64,000 nt of DNA from Sarcophilus harrisii (Eukaryota > Chordata > Mammalia > Dasyuromorphia > Dasyuridae). Within the stretch, counting starts at the first letter, position 1. Every line of letters begins with the position of its first letter. Shown piece after piece: positions 25,201 to 36,400 of the stretch. The notes beneath the pieces were generated by a model. It was not told the origin of the DNA and did not search any database. It saw only the letters and a list, made by a program, of their open reading frames with translations. The stretch lies in the NCBI RefSeq assembly GCF_902635505.1, contig NC_045430.1, forward strand, positions 111,349,425 through 111,413,424, read 5' to 3'. Made by a program: the position numbers and the translations under genes.

Positions 25201-25488
25201 ATCTATTTATCTTAGAAATTTGTGGATAAAAAAAAAAAAAAACGGGCCATTCACTTTTTTAAAAGTGTGCTATAACCAATAAACAACTGGCATGCAACAT
25301 TAGTGTGCACACAGCGCCATGAAACTTATCTCTGATAGGTTGGGCAGTGGACCAGTAATGGGAGATTTAAAGGCAAACCTGCAGAGCCTTTCAGGTTGGG
25401 CAGGTTGGGCTGAGTTGCAATCTGTCTCACTGAGGGAGGAACGACAGAGATGACATCCCATCTCCATTGCATTCTTGGAGAGGTGAAT

Positions 25489-26078
25489 TGTGAAGGTTTT
25501 CCAGAGGCAGCCTTAGTCTCAGTTGCAATAAATAATTATTCCAAAATCGTAGAGCTGGTAAAAATGCAAACGTTTATTTCTCCTTATAAATCAGCCCGGC
25601 TCCAAGAGATCTTGTAGCTTTGTCCTTGGCTCTTGCCTGTGCTTTCTTCAGCCTCCAGCTCAACTCCGTCTCATGGCTTCTCAATCTCCAGTCTGTGGCG
25701 AGTAATCTTTTCTTCCAGAGTGTTCTGCCTCAGAGCCCTGTTGATGTTCCAGAGAAATTCCTCCTTCACTCCAAGAGCTTCCTTCATTTATGTGATCTCC
25801 CAAAGGTTAACTCCGCCTTCTGGAGGGAGAGGGATTCTGGGTTATCTCCCAGAGTGCTCTCTGGTCCTGAGGGAGGTGTGAATTCAGACTAAGCCAGCCC
25901 TGAATTTTCGAGTGAACTCCATTGAGTACTTAGATACTTATGAGCTCTCTAAAGGTGTGAACACAAGCATTGTTCAATCAGTTCCACTTGGTATCTTGTT
26001 TCAGGTTCTGGCCCAAAATAATTCTTTCTAAGAGTAAATTAACTCCAGTGTCTTAACACTTTAGTAAAGATTCCAACA
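25489..26078 (-). mobile_element. Fossil solo LTR (copy B), opposite orientation
   Basis: About 590 bp; the + strand starts TGTGAAGG and ends GATTCCAACA, the reverse complement of the copy A ends. It is flanked by gtgaat (25483-25488) and gtgaac (26079-26084), a 6-bp target-site duplication with one change. It is closely similar to copy A over most of its length but lacks some of copy A's internal sequence. It ends about 1.3 kb upstream of the STRAP start codon. No internal viral genes are present. Confidence 0.85.
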
Positions 26079-26593
26079 GTGAACGATGGTATAAAACGTT
26101 TGGAAGTAGTTAAAAGCAAGAAAAGCGGGCTGCATCCGGTTTACTCTGGCTGTGCTGCTACTGCTAATTTGACCTCATTTGCTAATTGCGTGACCTTGGG
26201 GAAATGACTTCATCTTGTTTATGGAGGAAACGGCAAAATAACTCCTAAGAAAACTCCAAATAAGATCGTGAAGAGATTAGACAGGACTGAACATATCAAT
26301 CTGTGCTTCGGTTTCCTCCTTTTTAAAACCAGGGAGTCCGAGAAGATAATCTAGTTTAGGAAAGAACCGTGAAGAAAGGGGCTGGATCATTTTTGTCCTT
26401 GGGTCCTCAACAGAGCTCGCGGCACATGAGAAAAACTGAATGTTTTCTTGGCCCGTCAAGTCCTTTTTGCCTCTAAAATTAGGATCCTGTGAATGTTAAG
26501 TCCCCTTTTCGTTCTAGACCTAGAACCTTAAGAAGATTTAGAATCTTAGAAATGACTCCGCCCACTTTGCTGTAGCTTTTGCACTATTGTATG

Positions 26594-27352
26594 TACTGAA
26601 AAATATAAGAAAGGGGCTCAGCCAGGCGTTAGGACCGGGAGGGAACAGGTGCGACTTCTGTCCGTGGGGTACACGTGGGTCCCACTCGGCAGATTACACG
26701 GAGAGCGCAACTGTGAAAGGCAGCAGGGCCCCAGCCTGGCCTTGACCCCAAACGGGCGCGGCAAGAGACTCCTTCCCCCAGTCTCGAGACAAACGGCCCG
26801 GCGTGCTCCTCTCCACACGCTTTCATTCTCTCCGGAAGGTAGCGAGAGGGAGGGCCCGGGGGTTGCGGCCAGAGGCAAGGCCGAAAGCGAGGGCGCTTTG
26901 GGCGGAGCCAAGGCCACGCCCTTTCCACTTCGTCATTTCCAGCGACCGCTCTCACGTCATCCGCCGCCGTCACTTCCTGTCAGCGCCGGAGTGGACGGTG
27001 CTGGCGGCGCCCGGCTCGGCGCTCCCCTCTCCTCTTCTCCCTCCCTCCCTCCCTCCCTTCCTCCTCCTCCTCCTCCTCCTCCTTCTCCTCTCCCTCCCTC
27101 GGCGGCTGGAGCCCACTTCGCGCTGACCCCCCCACCCCCATCCACCGGAGGCCGCTCCCCATTTCAGCGCTGCCTAGCCAGCTTCCTGCCCTTCCCCTCC
27201 GCCCAGCCCGGGTGTCGGGACCAGGGCCTTCCTGGAGCGGCCGGCGCTTCGGCCGCCCCGCGGGAGCAGCCTCCGGAGGACATCAGCGACCCCACGGCGC
27301 CTCCCTGCAGCCACCCGCTGAGGAGGAGCCGCCACCCCCCGCCCCCGCCGCC
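26594..27352 (+). promoter_or_regulatory. STRAP: STRAP CpG-island promoter and 5'UTR
   Basis: GC- and CpG-rich block in an otherwise AT-rich window; the island runs on into intron 1 to about 27770. Candidate sites: GC box gggcgg 26900-26905, KLF/Sp-type ccacgccc 26914-26921, two CRE/ATF-like cgtcat cores at 26931-26936 and 26955-26960, and an ETS core cttcctg at 26973-26979. There is no TATA box near the start. No ATG occurs on the + strand between about 26594 and 27352, so the STRAP start is the first ATG for any transcription start in this block. The transcription start cannot be placed exactly. Confidence 0.8.
27022..27100 (+). repeat. 79-nt pure pyrimidine tract (CTCC/CCT repeats)
   Basis: Every base from 27022 to 27100 is C or T, first as CTCC-type units and then as CTC triplets. 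It lies 253 nt upstream of the STRAP ATG. It could be core promoter, 5'UTR, or both. Such tracts can form triplex (H-)DNA and often vary in length between individuals. Confidence 0.9.
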
Positions 27353-27464
27353 ATGGCGATGAGGCAGACTCCGCTTACCTGCTCCGGGCACACGCGGCCT
27401 GTGGTGGATCTGGCCTTCAGCGGCATCACCCCCTACGGCTATTTCCTAATCAGCGCCTGCAAAG
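27353..27464 (+). CDS. STRAP: STRAP coding exon 1 (residues 1-37 plus 1 nt)
   Basis: It encodes the start of blade 1 ([14 protein letters not shown]) and stops after ISACK plus the first base of the Asp codon. Donor is AAAG|gtgagc. It lies in the CpG island; the 5'UTR begins at an unknown point upstream. Intron 1 (27465-29037) has no recognisable element apart from CpG-rich sequence in its first 300 bp. Confidence 0.96.
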
Positions 27465-30400
27465 GTGAGCGACGTTCCAGGCCCGGGCTTGGCGCTCCTG
27501 GGAAGGAGACAGGCCGTATTCGCCTAACTTCGGCTCTGGAGGCCCCGGGCCGCCCCGTCCCTTTGCTCGCTTCCGGAGGACCCCGGGTTAGCCGGGGCCC
27601 CATCTTGGGAGGCGGGCCCAGCCGCCCCGTGGTGCAGATGCTCGGGCTTGGAAAGGCTGGAAATAGCTTTCGAGGCTTGGGGGAGGGGAAGTGGTGCTGG
27701 ACCCTTCCTGGGAGGCCCTGGAGAGCGGGGTCTGTGCCTCCAGACGGGGAACGGAGGGCACATGGCTAAGACTCGGCAAGGCAAACTTTCCCAACTTTCT
27801 AGTCAAGTTAGTTGAGAATAAGTTTACAATATGATTTCTTATCATCGTCCTCGCATAAAGATTGCAAAGTGTAGTCTTTGGCTAAACTTTACATACTCTT
27901 CTCAAAAATCAAAGCCCTCCTTTCATTTTTTCCTGTTTTAGTGCATTCTCAAACTGTTAAGGAAACGGCATCACACACAACTCGGGAAGTCCAAAACATA
28001 GAATCACGCCATCCATTTACTGAATTTTCGTATTTATGTATATGCTCAAACTTAGGCTGATATATTTAGTATTTCCAAAGAATCATAATTTTATCATGAA
28101 GGAAATGGTCTCTTCATCACAGTAATAATGAGCCATTCCATGCCTTGGGAGTGTGTTCCAAAAAATTCACCACCTAGTATGGCCAAGTTGGTCTCTTAAG
28201 TGTGGTGATGGCCTGATAAAGGCCAAGTTAGATCTAGTGTAGATGGATTCATGCCATTTCTGTTGTAATAGTCCTAGAATATGAAGGGTTACTTATCTCC
28301 ACATCAGTAGGAGAAATTAGAAGAAGACATATAGTCACTCCAATATAAAACATAGATCATGAAGCTTCTGGAAATTCTATTTTTAATTTTGTTTTAAGTA
28401 TAATTGAAAATTTTTGCTTGAACATTTTTTAATTGTCAAAACTTTTTTTCAGCTGTTTTCCAATTTTTCAAGGTTTTTTTTGGTTGATAATTCATTTTAT
28501 AATCATTTGTTTTAAAATATTCTAGGTCCATATATAAATGAAATACATTGTGACTTGGTTGTTTGCTATGTTTTAATTTTAACTTAGATTTTACATTTGA
28601 ATTAGTGTGTAATAAATTAAGTTTTTCATATGACTTACTTAGCTCTTGTGTTTAATTGTGAGATTGGTAAATTATTTCCACAGTTCCATTTTTTTTTCTT
28701 ATGAGACCAGTTCTCTGAGAAGCCCTCTCTGATGAAGAACTTTATCAGTGTAGATTTGCTAGCTTCTTTGTCTTATAAGGTTGCCCTGAGAGACTGAAGT
28801 GACTTTCCCAGATTTACTTAACTTCTCCGTTCCTTACATAGCTCTAAAATTAAGTTGCAGGACAATTGTTTCCTCTCTGGGAATTCATTATACCAATGAA
28901 ATCACATGTTGAAACAAACAAACAAAAAATGTTTATAGCTGTAATTCAGAAGAGTTGAGTATTTGAAAACTTATGTCTTCTGAATTTTTAGGAATGTACC
29001 TGAAACTTATTAATCTCTTTTTAAAAAACTTACTTAGATGGTAAACCTATGCTACGCCAAGGAGATACAGGAGACTGGATTGGAACATTTTTGGGTCATA
29101 AAGGTGCTGTATGGGGTGCTACTTTGAATAAAGATGCTACAAAAGCAGCTACAGCAGCTGCAGATTTTACAGCGTAAGTAAAGGCATGTTTTCTCTCTTA
29201 CCTGTCTACTTGTGAATTATATTGTGAAATATCTAGAAACATCAACAAGCCATACTTGTTAATCATTCAGTAAATAATCATTGAATCCTCTCGTGTTCAA
29301 GGCATGGCATGCAATTGTAGAATTTATTGTTTTTAAAAATTGTAAGAAAAGTGATTGGATCTGGCTTTCACTGTTTAGAGTAGCAACATTTCTTATAGTG
29401 TAAATGAAATATCAATGTTTAGAGTGTAAAAGACAAATATGGAAAAGTACCTGCCTACAATTATCTGAAGTTTTACTAAATAAGTAAAATATGAACACAG
29501 ATAAATTTAAATCAGTGCAAGAAACATTTAATGCCTACTCTCTGGATAGACAAAATAAATATCCCTATTTTCAAGGAGTTTACATTTTATTGGCATATTA
29601 AAACGTGTACATAAATAAAAATAAAAGTAATTTCAAGAGATAAAAAGTGTTTGTGATTTGGGAGGTGGAAGGTGCCAGGCAGAAGAAAAGGATTTATGGA
29701 GGAAGTAGAACCTGAGTTATATTTAACATAAAGGTAAGAGATTCCAAGAGTGAAGGAATATCATTCAGACATCAGAGGAGAGCATGTGGGCAAAATCTCC
29801 CTCAGGATCAGTGGGAGATAGAATAGTATGCACAGATATTGACTGATGAGTTAATTTAATCAGAAAGGAGTATGTAAGAAGGACTGTAATGGGAAATAAG
29901 TTTGGAAAGGTAAAAGGTTCTAAATTTCATCTGGGGAGTTCATATTTTATCCTAAAGACAACAAGGAGTCATGGAAGATTTTTGAATAGGGCAGTAATTT
30001 GATTAGGTCACTGAATCCATTTGATAGCTGTAGTGAGGAAGATAGCGACCAAAGGGCAAAGAGACCAATTAAGAGATTATCACAGTAGTCCACTTGAGGT
30101 CATGAGAAGGTACTGGGAAACTGAGGATAGAGACTGTGCGTACCAAACACAGGTGTGCATTGTTGCTACTCTTCATTTTGAAGAAGACAGGCTGAGAGTT
30201 TAGTACTATTTAATTTGGTATAAAGAATTTTTAACTAATAAACTTTGTAGTCTAACTTGGTAGATGTCAGACATTGCTTGACACTGAAGTTAGGTATCCA
30301 GTATCATAGTTGTTGTCAGAGACAGGATTTGAACCTAAATCTTCCTCACAGGAAGGCCACCACACCCAATGACAGATATACTGCCTCTAATGTAGTCGAG

Positions 30401-33400
30401 GTGATATATAGATACACACACATATACATGCATATACACATACTGAAATAAGGAACTGATTACATTTGTGTAATTTGAAATCCTTAATTTTATAGTAATA
30501 ATTGACAGTGCTATACATATTGTCATTAGAGTTGCATAACATCTTTGTTAAAGTGTCACTATTCTCATTTAGCAGAGGGGATTGAGACTTATACATCTAA
30601 TAAATGTCAGATATAGTATCCGAATCCAGGTTTTATTAACCCCCTATTTTACCTATATTGATTCTCTGTTATTTGATACAGGTAATCCCTCTTGAATTTT
30701 AATATTTCCTCCTCTTTTGGCTTCACTCTTACTATACTATCTTGATTCTATTATGTATATGATCCTTACTGGATCTTCTTCTCAATGGCCGTGATACTTT
30801 GGTTTTATAAAGGAATTAGGAAAACAATTTATTTTATATCCAGCTTTGGTAGATGAGCTCATTTTGGTTATATTTTTAGTAACCTAAATATGTATGACCA
30901 ACAAAGTATTGTTTTTTAAACAAATAATTACATTTGTTAATGCCAGAAATGGAAATAGGGGCATTGACATTTTGTTGCTGACTGGCAAAGATCTTTGGAC
31001 AAAAGTTTGAGAACAACTTGTGCTACTAGTTGTCTTAACAGTTTTATTAATCTACCTCTGCATGTTTGATATCCCTGCCTGCTGCAAGTCAGGTTCAGAT
31101 CAAGCAAGACATAAAAGTTTTTCTATGAAGTTGGGTAGGAAATCCATTTCAGCTATACAATCCATAGAAATTTTTTGGTGTATAACTTTGATTTTATATT
31201 AGCTCATGAGAGGTGTACTGTAAGAAATCAGTGTTAGTATGGGATTAAATTTGAAGTGGAACTGTGAAAGAAGAATACAGGGCCCATGTGAACAAAAGAT
31301 ACTAAAAATGTTAATTGGTGGTGAATTGTTATCCTTGTTTAGGTTTCTGCTTTGAGAGTCAGAATATTTCCTTTTTTGGATTATCATCTTATCTTGTTTT
31401 TCTTTTTCATCTAAAGTGGTACAATTAATATGTATATTTTGAAATGTGTGTGAAAATCACTTTGACTCAGAAATTAAGTGGAATTTAGTAAGAAAAATGT
31501 TTTATTCTTGTAGCATTTGGTGCACTTTTGTTGAGTTACTTATTCTTGTTCACCTTTTGAGTTTTGTCCTGATCCCAGCTACAGTATTTAGGACCTGTGA
31601 GACACTTGAGCCAAGTTTGGAAGCTAGAGGTGTATATTTCAGGAAATCTTATGTAAAACAGAATAAAGAGAATAGTCCAATATAGTCTGCTGTGCCACTA
31701 AGTTTATCTGATTCTCAAAGTTGGACTATTTTTTCCAAGGTCAGCAATTGGGTGTGGATTTTGGGGGAGAAAATAAATTCAAGCTCATTTAACTCTTGAG
31801 GAATCAGATTGATTTGCTTGTTGCAATTAATGTTGGCATGGCAACTTTTAAAGGAAATTAATCAAGGTCTCCCATTTTTACTATGTTCATCACCAAAAGG
31901 TGATAGTTTCTTTCAGCAAGCCAATTTTTTAAGACAGAGTTAAAACATCCTCAAGTTGAGCCAAATTTCAGCTAAATCTGGTTGTCATTTCAGTTACCAG
32001 GCATTTTCTGACCACTCACAATGTGCCAGGCACTGTTCTAAGTTCTAGGGTTAAAATGAAAAGTAAAAAGACAGATTCTACTCTTGAGTATTGGATGGGA
32101 TGTGGGTATGAATGTGTAAAATATGATGAGACATGTTTGAGGTAGATCATTCTAAAAACTGGAATGGAGAGCTAATTAATTTAGTATTGGATATTATTTT
32201 GTTGAATTTAATATGTCTATAGAACATCTCCTTCAAGATGTCTATCTGATAGGATAAGTTTATCTAAAAATCTTTAGCACATATGTGATAGTTCAATCTG
32301 TGGAAGCTGTTGATCCCTAAGTGAGATAATAGTTATATACTGATCTCTTTCCAGGAATGAAAAGATCCAGGCTTGACCTGGACATAGCTTTCCCAAAGGG
32401 GATTAGGAGTATTCAGTCAGAAGGAGAACTAGGAGAGAGTATTGTCATGAAAATTTAGAAAAGATGAGGGGTAATGCCAAAGGCTAGTAGTGTTCTCCTT
32501 GAATATATAAGATCACTACAATGTATGCCACTTGTTTCATTTGTAAATTTTATCTGTTGGAATGCATGTTGTAGTTGTCACCCTTCTCAAATTAGTTTGT
32601 TAGAAGATAGAACATTTTTAAAATAATAATTTCTTATACCAAGTTGTAATGTCTGAGCCATATTTAAGATCTTTTTTTTTTTTAATGAAGTTATTTTGGA
32701 TGAAATCATTTACAATCCCAGTGGAAAGACTACTAAATTTAGAACCTGCTATCTTGAGTTTTTGTCGATCTTCCACTTATAGCTTGTATGACTTTAAGCA
32801 AAGCAGATCTCTAGACCTTATTTCTCTTTTCTATTTCTTTCTTAAAATTAGAAGATTGGACTAGATATCCTCCAAGGTCTCTTCCTTCCCTTCTAAATAA
32901 ACAATCCTATAATTCTTCTCATGTTTTCCTAATAGAAAGTTTTAAGGATAGAGCCTGTTTCTTATTTGTATTTCTCCCAGTATCTGGCTCAGTATTTAGC
33001 AAAATACTTTTGTTTTGAATGAATGAATCTTTTTCTTAATAGACTTTAAGGCTTTTACAAAATACAGCAGTCTTATATTTTAGATCTCTTCAATTCAGCA
33101 TTTAAGTGTTTATTACATGCAAGGAACTATGCTTTAAGGTAAAGGTTAAACATGCATCCTGAGTGCAGCCCAGACCAAGTTAAACTGTAATTGGGAAATA
33201 TTTAACAAAATAAAATAGAATGCGGATAATATTAATAGGTGGTTTTCTAAGTCAAAATTAGGAGTAGGGATCTGTAGGTAGTAGAGGATTCTTATATAGC
33301 ATTTAGAGGCTATTTCTTTTTGATGCCACTGCTTTAAAGCTTTTTTTTTTCATTGTAGTGTTTTATTTTCAGCTACATATAAAGACAATTTTCATTTTTT

Positions 33401-36400
33401 CAAATAAGATTTTGAGTTCCAAATAATTTTTCTTCCCTTGAGGAAAGTAATCTGGTGATATAGGTTATACATGCGCAGTCATGTAAAACATTTTCACATT
33501 AGTCTTGTTGTAAAAGAAGAAACAGAACAAAAGGGAAAAGCCATGAAAAAAAAAAAGTGAGGGTAGTATGTTTCAATCTGTCTTCAGATTCCCTCAGTTC
33601 TTTCTCTGGATGTAGATAGCATTTTCCATCATGATTCTTTTGGAATTATCTTGGATCATTTTATTTTGGAGAAGCGATAAGTCGTAGTCAGTCATCACAG
33701 TGTTGCTGTTATTGTGTATAGTGTTTTCCTGGTTTTGCTGACTTCATTCAGTGTCAGTTCATGTAAGATTTTCCAGTTTTTTTCTGAAAACTGCCTGCTC
33801 ATCATTTCTTAATAGAACAATAGCATTCCATTATGTTCATGTACCTGAACTTGTTCAGCCATTTCCCAATAATGGGCATCTATCTCCTCAATTTCTAATT
33901 CTTTGCTACCACAAAAGAATTGCTATAAATATTTTTGTAAATCTTAGTTTTCCACTTTTCCCACATCTTCTCCAATATCTATCATCTTCCTTTTTGGTCT
34001 TATTTGTCAGTTCTAATAGGTGTGAAGTGTGGTACCTTTAGAGTTGTTTAAATGTGCATTCTCTCATCAATAGTAATTTAATGCAGTTTTTTTTTTTAAT
34101 ATGACTATAGATAGCTCTGATTTCTTCTTCTGAAAACTGCTTGTTCATATCTTTTGACCGTTTTATCAATTGGGGAATGGCTTGTATTTTTTGAGAAATG
34201 AGGTCTTTATCAATGACACATACCATAGAAAATTTCCTCTAGCTTTCTGCTTTCCTTCTTATCTTGGTTGCATTGATTTTGTTTATGCAAAATCTTTTAA
34301 CTTTGATATAATCAAAATTATTCATTTTGCATTTTTATAATGTTCTCTGTCTTGTTGGGTCATAGCTTCTTCCCTTCTCCACAGACCTGTCAGGTAAACT
34401 GTTTCTTGCTCTTCTAAAGATATCACCTTTTAAAGGCATTTTTTTTTTTTAAAGCACTATTCCAGGGTATGAGATTCTTTGACATGTGCATTCCATTCTT
34501 ATAAAGAGAGATAAGTTTATTAGATAATGAATTGGGATTTTCTAATTTCTAATTTAATTAAAATCTTTTAAGGCTAGTTTAGGTATCCATCCTCATTAAC
34601 AGCAGACATCATGAGTACTTATGAAGTACAAAACACAGGCACATCCTTATAGAAAAATGTTAGTCTTACAGTGCAGTTGAGGAGATAAAAATTTTATATA
34701 ATTGAAGTAACAACTCTCAGTAATTTATTTCTTGCCTTTTGTCAGATAATTCTTTCTTATAGTTTCTTTTATACTCTTTTCCCACTATTAATTAGCTTGA
34801 GGTGTTAATAGTAATCTATAAAGAATCATCGATTTTTGCATTTTGTTAAATATTCAGTTAGGAGAACCTCTTATGAGGTCATGAACCACAGTTTAAGAAG
34901 CTGGGGGCTAGGTGACGTCCAAGGGCTCTTCTATTATAATTCTAAGTACAAGACAAAATTCCTTTCCTCAAGAAACTCCTATTCTGATTGAGAAAGAACT
35001 AAGGTACAAAAATTAGAACATACCAGTTAGCAACATCTTGCTCTGCCTGGTACTACTAGACCATAGAGATACAAAAGGGAAAAAAGTAAAACAGCTCCTG
35101 CCTTGAAGGAGCTTACATGTTACTTATGTGTATATTTTTCCTAAAATTCAGAGAATTCAGAGTTCAAAGCAAAAAATAAAATCATATTCTGTAATGATGT
35201 ATTTAGGAAATATATGTACTTTGTATCTTTCATTTTGCTCTTAAACATTTCTGAGATTAAGAATCTGTGGGTATTTTGGAAGACCAGTGAAAAATTCATG
35301 TTGCTAATCAAATACCATTGTGGTTGTGTTGAACATTTACATCATGTATTAGCTTGATGCCTTACTGTTTTGCTTTCATTTCACATTTCATATCAGTTTG
35401 TAGTTAGTAATCAAATTCATTCTATCATATAATTTATCTGTTTATTTATTTTTAAAGCAAAGTGTGGGATGCTGTTTCAGGAGATGAACTGATGACCTTG
35501 GCTCATAAACACATTGTCAAGAGTGTGGATTTCACTCAGGTATGTTGATTTACTTTTTTTATAAGGACCTAGATAATATCCACTGTTAGAGATTAAGTAA
35601 ATCATTGATTTGTCTTATATAAGACATTTTTTTTAAAGTACTATTTTCTTTTCCTCTTAAGTGACTTGCTCAGGATCCTACACCTTGTCCTCTCATCTCC
35701 AACCCATTCCCACAAATCTTGCCAGTTAGAAGCCCTCTCTTATCACAGCTATAGTCAAGCAAAACCAAACCTAAGATTACATGAGTTAAATATTTGTTTT
35801 TAAAACTTTTTTTTTTTTAATAGTGATTTTTTTGGGGGGCAGCTAAGTGGTGCAGTAGATAGAGCACCAGCCCTGAAGCCGGGAGAGCCTGAGTTCTAGG
35901 AAGTCCTAGATGTGGGACCTTAGGCAAGTCACTTAACCCCAAATGCCTCAACAACAACAACAAAAATAGTGATTTTTCTTGCAGTGCCCTTGTGGATATC
36001 AAATCTCTAGCAAGATCATAGTGCCCGAGTGTTTTTGAAAGTTAAAGTAAAATGGAGATTTGGGGCCAAAGCAAAAGGGTGTTGAGGGAGCCAGGATCAA
36101 AAGCAGAGAAAAAGGGGACATAACTGGAATGTTGGAAGATTAAAAGAACAGCACTGTTGACGTTATTCCCTTTAGACTTATGTGTCAGTCGCAACTACTA
36201 ATTGACTTTTTAAGCTTAGTGTTACTTACATGGTGAATCTTTTTGAAATCTATTAATATTTTACTTGTATATTTTTTCCCAGGATAGTAACTATCTGTTG
36301 ACAGGTGGACAGGATAAACTCTTACGCATATATGATTTGAACAAGTCTGAAGCAGGTAAGTGTACATTTCTTGTAAACTTAGTAGCAATGGCAAACAAGG

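Noticed and set aside
25620-25892. Two overlapping frames of 80-90 codons
   Set aside because: Both lie inside the fossil LTR copy B and have no coding meaning.
1-26600. Search for coding exons of EPS8, the expected neighbour upstream of STRAP
   Set aside because: No exon was recognised on either strand; in other mammals EPS8 coding exons lie further away, so absence is expected.
26649-27362. Long open frame (237 codons) through the STRAP CpG island
   Set aside because: It has no ATG, is in a different frame from STRAP, and is rich in Pro/Ser/Arg as expected from GC-rich DNA free of stops by composition.
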